Part shown: positions 29,815 to 42,002 of the stretch, in pieces
How the letters are laid out: every line of letters begins with the position of its first letter
Numbering within the stretch: position 1 is the stretch's first letter
Origin: Scheffersomyces stipitis CBS 6054
Taxonomy: Eukaryota; Ascomycota; Pichiomycetes; Serinales; Debaryomycetaceae
Reading direction: 5' to 3'
Length of the DNA stretch: 64,000 bases
Assembly (NCBI RefSeq): GCF_000209165.1
Contig: NC_009044.1
Location: 1,178,001-1,242,000 of the forward strand
Position numbers and translations under genes: made by a program
Notes under the pieces: generated by a model
Seen by the model: only the letters and a program-made list of their open reading frames with translations
The model's database searches: none
What the model was told of the DNA's origin: nothing

Positions 29815-31128
29815 CGAGTGTGTTGTACTATAGAATGCTCAATATGGCCAATAAATGCTAATCTTGTAAAATGGTAGAGTAGTTGGATGTAGAAAGTCAC
29901 GTGAGCTGTAATGTTAGATGAAATAAATGGCTACACTAACAGCAAGTAGTAGCTGAGATGAAGCAAAAGATTCTTCAACATAGTGTGTTGTAAGTAGAGA
30001 GAAGGTATTACGAATTGTAGAAGAACGCTTTGTATGTCCAATTTATAGTTTCTGAATTTTTTTGTTAATTTACCAAAATAACTAAAAACATTAAAAAATC
30101 TCCTAATGAAAACGCACCCACTATCGTCCTCAAAACTACGGCAAGAACCGCGGCCACAGCAAGCCCATATTGACATCTTCAAGCTCCAGCCTATTGCAAC
30201 CATTTAGGGGTCAGATCAGATAAGCAGATCACATGATATCATCAAATTCCGAGACCTGCACATACGACACAACTCCGACTACTCTTCCTGGTGGGGAGAT
30301 TTATCAGATATACTTCGAGACAGTTTGAAGAAACAATTCAGATCTTTTATTTACAACACAGCCTGAGCAGCTTAGTTGGACACAAGTTGATAATCTGTAG
30401 CGTTTGTGGCTCGGTTCCGTTTTTCTTTTTTCTACTTGTTGCAGTCGCCTGCCTGCCCTTCTCTCTCTCCACATACACTCTTAGCACCAACACGACCGAG
30501 TCCTTAGTGGTATGACGATTTCTCGTGTTCTACCCAAAGATCGAGGTGCCAGCATTGGGGAAGCTTCGACTGGCATCTTGGATTGGGCTGCTTGAGAGAT
30601 CCGTAACGCTTGCGCTTCTTTTGTTTTATATTTGATTTGTTCCGTGGCTTAGCATACAAGACTTACTATTAATAGTAAGCGGTCTGTACTGAAGTATTTG
30701 ACTCCTCATTCTTTCTTCTTCGTACACGGCACGATTCTTCACCACGGAGAATTTACGAACGCTTAGAAGACATCTCGCTGTTCCTTACTTTTTCCGTTGT
30801 TGCGATATCATAGTCGACGTCGTAGCTATAGTCGTCGTATCATCACCAGTGTCTCTACTGCCATCTCTGCTTCTCGCTGGCGGTGAAATTTGTTTTAGTC
30901 TTGGGCTCTTTTCTGTGCTGCTTTGATTTACAATCAAGTGAGTACAGCCCATCGACAGTTGTGCACACCATTACTACGCCTTTGCCATTCCATACGATAT
31001 TCAGAAGTTATTCATAAGGTCAAAATACCATAGGATCACTACAGTCTTCGTAACTTCAGCAGTTCACATCTTCATCTTCATATCATATTGTCATTTTTCA
31101 GTCTTTATGTCTGATTGCACTTCATACT
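29815..31128. other. Upstream region of the Fpk1-type kinase gene
   Basis: 1.3 kb of promoter and probable leader. It holds GTCACGTGA (29896-29904), a perfect 18-bp palindrome (30662-30679) and pyrimidine-rich runs. A 33-codon ATG frame at 30108-30209 (beginning MKTHPLSSSKLRQ) overlaps a minus-strand 90-codon frame; I could not decide whether either is real. Confidence 0.45.
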
Positions 31129-33810
31129 ATGGCCAATTCTCCACTTAAAAACTCGCCCGAAATCCCGTTTGTGGACTTGGGAAACGGCGATATTGCGAAC
31201 ACATATCTGCTCCAGATATCGCCGAAGCTCAAGCCAGAAGACGACATCGCAGCTGGCTCTGCGGTTCCAACGTCTCGCTCAGCCTCGCGCAACAGGGCCA
31301 GGTCCATCTCCATATCGAAATTTCTATTTAACAAAGAAGCCCTGGCACCAGCTGCTCTCGATACTCGAGATTTACCCATCAGTAACAAGTCTAACGACAA
31401 CAATAGTAACAGCAATAACGGCCAAAATAACAGCAACAACATAATCAATGGTTCCACGGCTTCTTTTGTAGAGCACGACGATTTGAAACCACAGAACAGT
31501 TTGTCCAAATTGAAGAGCTTTTTCCGTCTCTCGTCAGCATCTTTGCCTATAAGACAACTCGATAACTCAGAGAAAAGTAGCCAACACCATTCCGCAAATA
31601 CTTCCAACTCTTCAGGTACACCTACCATTTACTCTAAGGGAAGCGAAAATGGGGAGGAGGGAAACTCGGAAATAGAGGTAGCTTTGAAAAATGGACAAAC
31701 TGCCGAGACTCAAACTCATCAAAAACCAGTTCAAACTACTTCTCTGGCTGATTTCACTATAGGTAGAAAGAGATCGGTTTCCAGCCCAGCTTGTTCTCCT
31801 AGAAATCGCAATCGCAGTGGGTCAGTAAACCAAGTGATCCCAGAACGTCGTCAACCTTCAGCTGCGGAATCGGATCGTACGCTTCCTGCCGTTATCACCA
31901 ATTATCCATCTTCACCAACTTCTTCTAAACACCGTGAGAGTCCTGTAGTTTCGTCGAATTTGTACTTTGCTTACCAGGGCTTACCCCCTCATCTAAAAGC
32001 GAGTGGACACGCACCATCTCAAAGACTAGACGAAGCAGCAACTCATAGTGACGACCTTTCTGTTTCCTTGAGACACAACGAGTCAATCCTCTCATTGGGT
32101 GAACAGAGCACCTTGAAGCCTCCAAAAGTCCATCAGTTATCTAAGTTTTCTAGTAGTGAAGAATCTGGCTCTGAAATAGAAGAGAAAATTGAAGAAGAGT
32201 CCGATACCCAGGAAGTGCCTGAGGTATATTCGCCAAATAGAGCTCAAGTACTGAACCAAACATCTCCAAAAACTCCTAGCAATGAGGGTAGCTCTAACGA
32301 CAAGCTAGCAATACCTGTAGCCAATCTCCAGCCTCCAACATCTCCATTTCAAAGAACTTTAAGAAGAGTAGCTTCGGCACCTTTGGTGCATCGTTTGTTG
32401 AATGATTCGAAGCAAACTTCACCTTCTGCGACTCCCAGCTCCGAAGAGGAGTTCGACGTCAACAAGCATATCGGAGAATTGAAGATTACTGGAAGACCTA
32501 GAACATATACTCTGGAAAGAATGTACTCTACAGCATCTACAAAAGTAATGGATGTTCAAGTAACTCCGGATTGTTTTGAGAAAATCAGGTTACTTGGAAA
32601 AGGTGATGTAGGTAAAGTATATTTGGTTCGTGAAAAGGCATCCAACAAACTCTATGCTATGAAGATTCTAAGCAAGAAGGAAATGATCGAAAGAAATAAA
32701 ATTAAGAGAGCTTTGGCAGAACAGGAAATTTTGGCTACAAGTAGCCACCCATTCATTGTTACGCTTTATCATTCGTTCCAATCGAATGACTACTTGTATT
32801 TGTGTATGGAGTATTGTATGGGAGGCGAATTTTTCCGTGCTTTACAGACTCGCGAAACTAAATCTATATCTGAAAACGATGCCAGATTCTATGCTGCAGA
32901 AGTCACAGCTGCTTTAGAGTATTTGCATTTAATGGGGTTTATCTACCGTGATTTGAAACCCGAAAATATCTTATTACATCAGTCGGGTCACATCATGTTG
33001 AGCGACTTCGATTTATCTAAGCAGAGCGAAAGCGCAAAGAATCCTGAGATTTTCTTCAACAAAAGTTCACACCTCACCTCTTCTTCTGGTAACCATAACG
33101 GCCCTGCAATCGATACCAAGGCTTGTATCGATGGCTTCAGAACCAATTCCTTTGTTGGAACAGAGGAATACATCGCTCCAGAAGTTATCAGAGGCAAGGG
33201 CCACACCAGTGCTGTTGATTGGTGGACATTAGGAATATTCATTTACGAGATGTTGTATGGTACGACTCCATTCAAGGGGTCAGATAGAAAGAAGACATTT
33301 GCAAACGTTTTGAAGAAGGAGGTGAAATTTCTTGACTCTCAGCCTGCTTCCTCTAATTGTCGAAATTTAATTAAAAAATTATTGATCAAAGATGAGGCTA
33401 AACGTTTGGGCTCTCACACTGGAGCCTCAGAAATCAAAAGTCACGCTTTTTTCAAGAACACCCAATGGGCGCTATTAAGGCACCAACAGCCACCTATGAT
33501 TCCTGTGCTTACAAAGTCAACAAAAAAATACACGAGTCTCAAGGAGAGTGATGACCAGGCTTCAAATCTCTTGAATAGCGAAAACAACAGCCAGAATTCT
33601 ACAACCGGTAAAAAGGACGACACAAACGACCCTTTCGCTAATTTCAGCTCGGTTACTTTGCATTATAGCGAATCTGGCAACAATGTAGAACCAAACCCCA
33701 CTGTTGAATCGGTGATTCTCAATGCCCAAAATGGGGTCTACACCAGTGTTGCATATACCATGACAAATGGATCGAAAAATGCAAAACAAAAAGGATTTCT
33801 CAAAAGATAA
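31129..33810 (+). CDS. FPK1: AGC kinase of the Fpk1/Kin82/NRC-2 group
   Basis: An 893-residue Ser/Thr kinase. S. cerevisiae Fpk1 and Kin82 phosphorylate the aminophospholipid flippases Dnf1/Dnf2 at the plasma membrane and Golgi. The first ~475 residues are a Ser/Asn-rich regulatory tail with basic-Ser motifs ([17 protein letters not shown]). The kinase domain spans about 480-775: GKGDVGKVY glycine loop, AMKILSKKE lysine, [10 protein letters not shown] catalytic loop (about 606). The magnesium loop reads DFD (SDFDLSK) instead of DFG, which is the hallmark of this subgroup, and a long T-loop insert precedes [12 protein letters not shown]. The C-terminal AGC extension is present. A long 5' region precedes the ATG. 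The group is certain; which of the two paralogues it equals is not decided. Confidence 0.9.
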   Translation: MANSPLKNSPEIPFVDLGNGDIANTYLLQISPKLKPEDDIAAGSAVPTSRSASRNRARSISISKFLFNKEALAPAALDTRDLPISNKSNDNNSNSNNGQNNSNNIINGSTASFVEHDDLKPQNSLSKLKSFFRLSSASLPIRQLDNSEKSSQHHSANTSNSSGTPTIYSKGSENGEEGNSEIEVALKNGQTAETQTHQKPVQTTSLADFTIGRKRSVSSPACSPRNRNRSGSVNQVIPERRQPSAAESDRTLPAVITNYPSSPTSSKHRESPVVSSNLYFAYQGLPPHLKASGHAPSQRLDEAATHSDDLSVSLRHNESILSLGEQSTLKPPKVHQLSKFSSSEESGSEIEEKIEEESDTQEVPEVYSPNRAQVLNQTSPKTPSNEGSSNDKLAIPVANLQPPTSPFQRTLRRVASAPLVHRLLNDSKQTSPSATPSSEEEFDVNKHIGELKITGRPRTYTLERMYSTASTKVMDVQVTPDCFEKIRLLGKGDVGKVYLVREKASNKLYAMKILSKKEMIERNKIKRALAEQEILATSSHPFIVTLYHSFQSNDYLYLCMEYCMGGEFFRALQTRETKSISENDARFYAAEVTAALEYLHLMGFIYRDLKPENILLHQSGHIMLSDFDLSKQSESAKNPEIFFNKSSHLTSSSGNHNGPAIDTKACIDGFRTNSFVGTEEYIAPEVIRGKGHTSAVDWWTLGIFIYEMLYGTTPFKGSDRKKTFANVLKKEVKFLDSQPASSNCRNLIKKLLIKDEAKRLGSHTGASEIKSHAFFKNTQWALLRHQQPPMIPVLTKSTKKYTSLKESDDQASNLLNSENNSQNSTTGKKDDTNDPFANFSSVTLHYSESGNNVEPNPTVESVILNAQNGVYTSVAYTMTNGSKNAKQKGFLKR

Positions 33811-34267
33811 TTTTAAAGATATCGTCTTGACATTGTTCCTTATTTATAATTAGATTTAACTATTGATGTAGTCTTCTTAGCTGATAAGAATATATTGATT
33901 TTGTGCATAATGCTTTATCGTAGATCACGGATATTGCGAACGAATTTTGCACGTTTCCACTGTGCTGCGGAAATATGCAAACTTCGAAAAAAGCGATTTT
34001 CTACGCTTGGAAGATCGACCGTTTAAAAGATCGACCATAGCCTGTTGTATCAGGCATTTATCCGTTATCTCTTCATTGATAATCCGGAATCTTACCTTAT
34101 CAGTAAATGCAATCCTTTATTTTTTAGTATGTAGCTGTAATCTAGTAATTCCCAATATAATATTTCAACTGAATGAGCTGGGTGCGAAAATTGCCCCTCT
34201 TTTGTATGTTAGTCCTTAAGCAAAACGGAAATGAAATGAAGAAATGATGTAGTGCTCAGAGTACCAT
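33811..34267. other. Convergent intergenic region, kinase-PIR gene
   Basis: 457 bases between two 3' ends. A 90-codon plus-strand frame at 33947-34219 has no recognisable features. A tandem GATCGACCG/GATCGACCA occurs near 34013 and 34031. Nothing else is supported. Confidence 0.4.
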
Positions 34268-35221
34268 TTAACAAGCAACCAAATCCACAATGTTCAACTT
34301 TACTGGAGAACATTGGGCGGCAACATTTTCGTCATATAAGTTGTAGAAGTCTCCTGACAAACATTGGTAGAAAGTATCAACACTACCCAATGCCAAGTTA
34401 CCTTCCTTAGTGATAGACCATCCAGCAGCATAAATAGAACCAGCTTGTGGTGGAGGACCGTCGAACTGGAATTGTCTGTTGGCGACAATAGCTCCAACTC
34501 TGCCATGAGAATCTCTCAATACAGAACCTTCCAATACCATAGCCAAACTGTTGTCAGTCAAACAAGCATCTGGAGTGTCGTCGTCACCGGAAGATGCGTC
34601 AGTGGGTTGTTGAACTTGACCATCAGAAATTTGAGATGCAATAGAAACTGTGCTAGTGGTTTGGTGTTGAATTTGGCCGTCCCCGATTTGGTTGATAACT
34701 TCTGCGGAGCTTGTAGTTTGGTGTTGAATTTGTCCATCGCCGATTTGGTTAATAACTTCAGCGGCAGTAGTAGTCTGGTGCTGGATTTGTCCATCACCGA
34801 TTTGGTTGATAACTTCAGCGGCAGTAGTAGTCTGATGCTGGATCTGGCCATCACCGATTTGGTTGATAACTTCAGCGGCAGTAGTAGTCTGATGTTGGAT
34901 CTGGCCATCACCGATTTGGTTAATAACTTGTACAGATGGAGTTGGGGTTGGAGTGGCTAAAGTTTCAGATGTTTGCTTTTGAATTTGACCATCTCCTATT
35001 TGGTTGACAACATCTCTCTTGGCAACAGCAGAAGTTGCAGATACTTCAGAAGACGTTGTGACAGTCACAATTTGAATACCAAATGTGTGAGTGTGATCGG
35101 TAGTAGCACCTGAAGGTGGGGCGTCCGAGGGCGTCAAGGCAGTCCAAGGTTCCGAAGGAATTGTAGCAGCATAAGAAGAACCAATTAAGGCAGTAAGCAA
35201 TTGAACTCTAGAGTACTTCAT
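34268..35221 (-). CDS. PIR1: PIR-family covalently linked cell-wall protein
   Basis: A 317-residue secreted wall protein of the PIR family, which is joined to beta-1,3-glucan through an ester at the Gln of its repeats. The N-terminus is a signal peptide (about 1-19), with a Kex2-type Lys-Arg site (AKRDV) near residue 70 that begins the mature protein at the first repeat. Seven repeats follow: six of the QIGDGQIQ type and one divergent QISDGQVQ. The C-terminal domain has the exact four-Cys spacing C-X66-C-X16-C-X12-C that defines the family. Repeat number and length resemble S. cerevisiae Pir1-3. The gene probably responds to wall stress; no site was identified. Confidence 0.95.
   Translation of the reverse strand: MKYSRVQLLTALIGSSYAATIPSEPWTALTPSDAPPSGATTDHTHTFGIQIVTVTTSSEVSATSAVAKRDVVNQIGDGQIQKQTSETLATPTPTPSVQVINQIGDGQIQHQTTTAAEVINQIGDGQIQHQTTTAAEVINQIGDGQIQHQTTTAAEVINQIGDGQIQHQTTSSAEVINQIGDGQIQHQTTSTVSIASQISDGQVQQPTDASSGDDDTPDACLTDNSLAMVLEGSVLRDSHGRVGAIVANRQFQFDGPPPQAGSIYAAGWSITKEGNLALGSVDTFYQCLSGDFYNLYDENVAAQCSPVKLNIVDLVAC
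34600..35015 (-). repeat. 57-bp tandem repeats encoding PIR units
   Basis: Five central units of 57 bp (19 codons: [19 protein letters not shown] type) are nearly identical, with the CGATTTGGTT core recurring every 57 bases from about 34684 to 34913. More diverged first and last units flank them. The high identity suggests recent expansion or homogenisation. Confidence 0.9.
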
Positions 35222-38200
35222 TGTTATAGTTGTATGTGTTATTTCAAGATTGATAAAGAAACAAGAAAAAAGTTGAAGTGATCTAACGATTTCTTGTCAA
35301 TTAAATAGTGAAAATCCAAGCGGAGACCCCGGGATCATTCATGACGTTGGATGATGTTCAAAATCAAAGATCCCAGTAATCTTGCATTAAATGCTTGCCA
35401 TAAAACCTCCAACGGGAAAGTGAAAGGGGTAATGATGTTGGAACAATAGAATTACTCAATCGTGCTGAGCTGGAATCAACCCAAAAATAGAAACAGATCA
35501 AGGGGTGGAGAAAATTTTTTGATTGAGTGCCAGTACTTCATTGATCTACTAAGGGGCAAATATTCTCGTGACTTTTGATCTACTCTGAATGGCTGAATAT
35601 ACGTACCAATTTGGTACTTTGGCCAGCTACATGGCTGGCTACACTCGAGTGCTGGTTGGCTGCAAAAGAACGTGTATATGCAGGGCGAGGAACAATATTA
35701 TTTATGCAAAGAAGAAATAGAATGAAATGAAATGAAATTGGCGGCATGGATGTTGCTCTGCGGAAATAGAGAAATTGCCTCATGGAGATTATCGTGGTTC
35801 AACTCCATATGGTGGAATGGCTCTCATGGTCTCACACATAAAAGTTAAAATCTCGGCAAAACGAATACCCACAATGTGTGCAGTGTTCTTTGCCGAAAAG
35901 AGCAGGAACGTAAGATGTTTTGTTGTGATTTTATTCGCAAATTTTTCAGATCATATTAGACTAGTCTAAACGACTAGCAGAATTTCACTAAGATGCTTCT
36001 ACGATTTTGAGTCTTAGCGAAAGATGGCCGACTTCTTGTGCATGGTGGAAATGTTCCACTTCTCGATTCGGTCTACCTGTTTTAGGATAGCTCCAAGTTA
36101 GTTCATACGTTGGAAAAGTTATAAAAGTTAATATTGGCCAAGTTCACCCGCATTGTGCAAATGCAGTCAGCATCCTCAAGACAGGACAATACTTCGAGAA
36201 GATAACACATGCAGACCTACAGGCAATATGGGGCGACAAGCTGCAAAGGAACTCTGGGGAAAAATGAATACGTTGGAAGGCATTGAACTCAGTTTCATTG
36301 CATGCTTCGCTTCAGTGGGCAAACTCAAGTGAAATACAAGGCAAATTTGCGGACGCAGTGCTTAGCGATTGCCGCATGGATGCAATCGGCTCCGAGAATA
36401 AAATCAAGCTGACGAATTTAGGGTGAAAGCCTCAGGAGACAATAGCATGAAAAAATAACTACAAAATTAATCAAATAAGCTTTAAACCACCTGTTGAAAG
36501 TAGACTACTGCAAGAGACTTGCCTGTCTCTAGGAAACAATAAACTCTAATATGACTGACACACAACAGGGTCAATTATAGAAAACTGTCAAGAACCGCAC
36601 CTCTCCTAATGAAATCAAGCGCTATGATTACTTTTAATTTTGGATTAAGTACGAAAGTCAAAATCCTGAAAAGTTTGATAGTAACTAAACTTTTCTTATT
36701 TGCAACTACAGAATATTTGAATATATGACCTGAAAGACGCCTAGACCATTACCAGGACTCCCGTAGAAAAAATTCTTGTATGGCCCTTTGCGCCCCTCTT
36801 ACAGCAGTAATTGCCTATTTACAAGAGCAATTGTTTATTTGGAGCTGCCGAACAGAGTCTGAACTGGACGTACATTTAAGTCTATTGTTTTACTTGGTGT
36901 CGGTTCAAAGCGGAAGTCGACTAACCTAGACAGACAAAATAGAACCCGAACCGTGAAACTATAGAGCAGAAAATGACTAAGAATTACATGTCAACGGTTA
37001 TATTAAATAATGACATCCGCTTTGTGGAACATAGGAAAATAGTCGGATGAAATGACCTAGTAAGCAGTTATGCATGGCTACGAGAAACAATGCTCAGAAG
37101 AAAAGATGGAACCTGTCCTGCATTACCTGGAAACGTCGTAATTCGATCACAGCCTCATTTGACGCGAATGGTAGCGATTTCATATGCTGGACAGGCTAGA
37201 AGTTTTGTGATTCGCGATAAAGGAGCGGATATAGATGAAAAAGTACTTCCTGATGTGGACATCCTCTCCGTTTATGTCTAAAAGTGGTGGGGCTAAATAA
37301 GAATATTTTATTACAATACATAGGGGCATACTGTAAAATTCAGTGATCGACAAGACATAATATTTTTTATGGCAATGCGAGAGATTCTGCACATGTCTGA
37401 AATAAGCTTGCTATGCATATGCAGACAGTTGGAGGAATTGGGGGTCAGACTGTCTAGTAGGTGGTTGGATCTCCTTCAAATCTGAAATCAGTTAAAGCAG
37501 GAAGTCTCACTATACTCAGGAAGGCACCAATATTTGAGATTGAACCTCGCTATTGACGGCTAGGTGCTCATTTTCTAAGCATCTAGTTCAGCAAATAACA
37601 ATATTAATGTGACCTGGCCGGAATTGTAACCATATTAATATTTTTTAATACTCTTGGTACTCCAGTTAAATAATTTATGCGTGCATGTAATAATACTGTT
37701 TTATATCACATCCATACCCAACCTTTTGGTGATTTCCGCTGTATTGGATAGGGGAAAAATGTGATTAATTGTGTTACACACAGGACAAAAATGCACTTTT
37801 GTGCATGTACTCTACATGACATCACGTTGGCTCTTGGCATGTATATATCAGTGCGTAAATACGGGTTTTTCAGCTATCGTGGGATCCACTCGACATGAAT
37901 GGCGCAGGCTAAAGCTCTAGAAGGGAAACTCTTGCAATTAAAAATCCAATTTTCGTATCGTCCAAAAAGAACCGAAAACAACCAACCAAAGGAAAGCGAA
38001 GGTCATGCCTGGCCGGACGTGGTTACATCATTGAATCGACCTTCACTACACTCTAAAACTTAATTTTGGGTTTTCATATTTTTAAGCGCCTTTATTACCC
38101 CAAATTTGTGCTATCAAATTATGTACACGGCAAAACGCCGGAATAGCTTTTTTACAGATACTGAGCTGACTTCGCTAAAGAGTATACCAACAAAACGTAC

Positions 38201-38665
38201 AGAATAAAGGCGAGGTGAAAAGGACCAGACAAGGGAATTTGTAGGTTCAACATGCATTTGCATCTAAACCGCTGTCAAGAAGTTTTTTTTTCGAAATAGA
38301 ATAAGATTGCACACTAATAATGACACAAGGGTTCATATTCTGTTATGAGTCTTGGGGTATTATTCATAAATTTGGAGGCGACGGAGTCATCCGCACATGT
38401 AATGGCTTCATAGATTTAGGGTCTCGCAGATATCAATATTGCTGAGGATATTTTCTTCGTTCTCAGTTTGTGAATGTTTCCAGTGGATATGTACAATACC
38501 AACTTTTCATTTCCTCGGCACCTTCACTACACGTTTTGCAGAAGACTGGCACCATCTTCTTCGAGTCCATGATAACTCCGAGCACAGTCTACGTTCACCT
38601 AACAATGTGACGACAATTTGCTTAGTCGGTAACACACGTCTGCAGTCACAAAAAAAAAAAATACA

Positions 38666-38694
38666 CACAAGTTCTGGGAGTTACAGAACTTGTG
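38666..38694. other. Perfect 11-bp hairpin beside an A-run
   Basis: CACAAGTTCTG (38666-38676), a 7-base loop, then CAGAACTTGTG (38684-38694). A run of about 13 A lies at 38650-38661 just upstream. Read on the minus strand the hairpin is followed by U's. It could be a terminator-like or processed RNA structure, or chance. Confidence 0.5.
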
Positions 38695-41277
38695 AACAAT
38701 CGCAACACTTGTAAATCCATTAAAGACAAATGTAGGTCCAGATGCTTAATCATTCGTTTACATTGCCTTTACATCAGAAACAACGGCGAAAACTATTTTG
38801 ATCCAGGTTCAAACTAAATAGACAATACAAGAAAAAGTTGTGTGCTCACTTTAAAATGTCAATATTGTCCCTGTCCTTGACAATAGTTTCGAGCTCAAAA
38901 TGCAACATTGAAAGTCGCAATAATTTTCTAAGGAAACGTTATGGTTAAACTATTTTCCACATAGTGCATATTACCATTTTCTAATTTTTCGCTCGACCCA
39001 TGCAAGAGTGTGTACTGATGATCTTCGCAGCTGTAACTTTTAAGTTACAGGAATATACGGAAACACCTCTCTTAATGGAACATAAGTTGCTCTGTTGGTT
39101 ATCAATCTGAATACACCTCTTTATTCCGAAAATAGACGCCAGCCAGTGACAATAACGGTAGATCAGAGCCATACAGGGCAAAAAAATACTTTGTAAGGCC
39201 GAGATTAATAAAACTGGTCGGTTTGTACTTTGGACCTCGCGGAATTTCAAACAAAGCAAATTATGTGGAATAAAAAAATAGTGTATCCGGTTGCAAACTC
39301 CTGATATGCCTCTTTTCTTGTGGGCTATAAGTAGCAAATGAGACAACTATCGTCCTCAGTTGGAACAATGCAATGAGCCTATTTGTAAAAAACGTAGATT
39401 TGAAGAAACTCAGCGATGTCACTGACACAAGTAGGAAAGCGGAATTGTAGATTATTCACATGAATCATACTAAAATTCAACCTGATAAGTTGATGTCGTA
39501 TGAAATTGGTATTCAAATTATTTCCTTGTATGATCAGTAGTTTGCGATTTTGTACCAGTTGGTTGAGTAGTGTTGCATACAATAGACACTTGATAGCGCT
39601 TTTGTATAGGCTTACTGACTGGGTAGATTTCCGAGGAGATTTTCGTATACGAGAATTAGCATCCCCTTTCTGACGTTCATTCTCGTCAATGCACACAAGC
39701 ATCCTTGCTCGTGATAAGATTTTCTGGCAAAGCGGAGTTTCGGCTTATGTTTTGCTACTATCATATGGATAGTGTACTGTAATAGAAGCCTGTGTGCTTT
39801 GGCGTCGAGTGCACAACATATGATCAGTGCTCAATTGTAAGTATCAAATGTGGAGCTGAATTTCATCTATTTTTTGGGCATTTACTTATGTTTGCACCTC
39901 CCTCTTTTGCTGTGAAATCGACCCGAAAACTCCCAAGTATTGGTAGCTTCCAGCACATACATTGTGAGCAGACACCATATGCCCGTTTAGCATAAATAGA
40001 CCAGATTTCGAGCTTATAACATCCAAAAATTGCTAAACCCTATAAGCTTTGCTAAAGTGTTGTCAACCTTATATGAAGAAACTAGGTTTTGAGTTTCTTC
40101 CCTATCCTGTACGTTGGCGGTTCATTCTGATAGGAGAGGTGCAATTACATTATTTTTGGCTCTCTATGCGCATCAGATTCTTTTTCGCCATGCTACGTAA
40201 CTTCGGCGTGGCATTTCCAAATCAAGTTTATCCCTTTGTAATATACGGCATTCAATTTTTTTTTGAGAGGGGGATTTTTTGTAAGTAATTTTTGGGCGAT
40301 CAATGGTTCCCTTGTAGTAACTGTATATTGCGGAATCAGTATTATTTTTATTTGAGACTGTTATTTTGACGCTGGGAGTAAAGTTCATGTATAGAAAGGA
40401 AAATATCGTTGGCTATTCTAACACGCAATTTTTTTGTTTTGTTTGTCGAGGGCTACCTGTGACAGTCCTGTCGAACAGATTCCCAGTCACAAGCCCAAGC
40501 GTCGGTCCTAACCGTGAAAGAAATTTCACGCTACAATACAAAAAAACTGCCGATTATTTAGGGTTGCACGACTGTGCTTACAATAGGAAAAATAAGGTAT
40601 CAACAACAAAATTAAACTACTGGAAGCAAAAAAAAAAAATAAAAAAGTTCAAGTCCCAGATCCCTAAAAAATCTGACTTTATGTGCTCTTACATATACTT
40701 TTAATAGAGGTAGTGCCCACCGATATCTGAAAGATATCATGTAGACATATTAAGACACACCTATCCATACAAGCTTACAATTCAATTCTAATTCTTGTGT
40801 TTTTCCAAAGATTTTTGTTCATTATTACACTTATGCATAGTTCCAACCCTAATTAAAGAATCCATAGATTGATCTTCACTTCAGAACTACTATTCATTCT
40901 TTTTCGACTTTTTTTCCCTTATACAGCAATTTTATCTTTATTTTTCACTAGATTACATCAATTGACATCTAACATCGTTGCAAACGGAAACACCCTTGTC
41001 CTCGAGCACCTTCTTCCACAGCCCATCTGATAGAACCAACGGCATTTTCGGCATTTGCTCGATATCTACACCATTATTTCAAGCAAGCGATCACACCCAA
41101 GTCTTGGAATTGTGATCCAACCTGTCTTTCCCTTATTGTCTGAGGCAATTGTCCCTACCCTTCTGTGAAATAATTATACACGTCTTCCACAGACACTGTC
41201 GTGGTAGTATTAAGTGGAACTGTTCAATTTTAGCCTCCACACGGTGTCTATTATCGCCTTGGAAAATTGACTTCACT

Positions 41278-41289
41278 ATGTACTTGTAG
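41278..41289 (+). other. 3-codon uORF before the C2H2 regulator
   Basis: ATG TAC TTG TAG ends seven bases before the main ATG at 41297. If the leader includes it, re-initiation or leaky scanning would be needed for the main frame. Confidence 0.4.
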
Positions 41290-41296
41290 TAGAAGG

Positions 41297-41952
41297 ATGT
41301 CCTCCGTACCTGAACAAAATCCTGGCAGCGATAACAACACACTATCCAATTCCACAACCAAGGTCACGGCTAATCAATATCTTGATTCAAATGTCTTTGC
41401 TGCTCCACAACCAACCGCTCTGTCCGAGGCGACAAGCGCCCCGAACGAACAGACTTCATCAGCACTTGGCTACTACCCCCAGTCGCTGCAGAACACCCAA
41501 CAGCCTCCAGTTCACTACATTGACCATGGGTTTCAGCAGCGAGCGACTCTTCAAATGGTACCCCAGCAGCAAAATATGAATGTACAACAATTGCTGCAAC
41601 CGCCACAACAAATACAACAGCCGCCGGTACAGTTCCAGCCTCTTGTAGTACAACAGCATTATTATGCGCCTCCTCCCACAAACACGTCAGACTCGTTCTA
41701 CCAACAGTCGCTTCACGACCTTTCTTCTTACGCATATGCACCCTCGGCAGTTCAGATCATGGGTTCTACTCCGGCAGTAGCTCAACCGTACCTTGTTGCG
41801 ACGCAGCAGTACGACGCTTTCCAGCAACAGCAGCAAGCGCTGACGCTGCAGCCACAAGCACAAGCACAAGCACAGCTCACACAATCCTCACAATCCTCAC
41901 AATCCCAGCAATTACAAACGTTGCAACAGCAACAGCAACAGCAGCAACAACT

Positions 41953-42002
<50 letters not shown>

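Larger units (their letters stand above)
35222..41296. other. Gene-poor interval upstream of the C2H2 regulator
   Basis: About 6 kb without a convincing gene, against a typical spacing of under 1.5 kb elsewhere. The first ~700 bp are the PIR1 promoter. Short frames such as 37090-37281 (+, 63 codons) and 38439-38714 (+) show no known motif. Notable structures are an 11-bp-stem hairpin beside an A-run (38666-38694), a GATATC inverted pair (40722-40738) and a long A-run near 40628. I found no integrase, reverse transcriptase, LTR pair or tRNA. It may be a very long regulatory region, decayed DNA or the site of non-coding transcripts. Confidence 0.5.

Noticed and set aside
34364..34960. 198-codon plus-strand repeat protein frame antisense to PIR1
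   Set aside because: It exists only because the 57-bp PIR repeat is open in both strands; there is no signal peptide or known repeat family.
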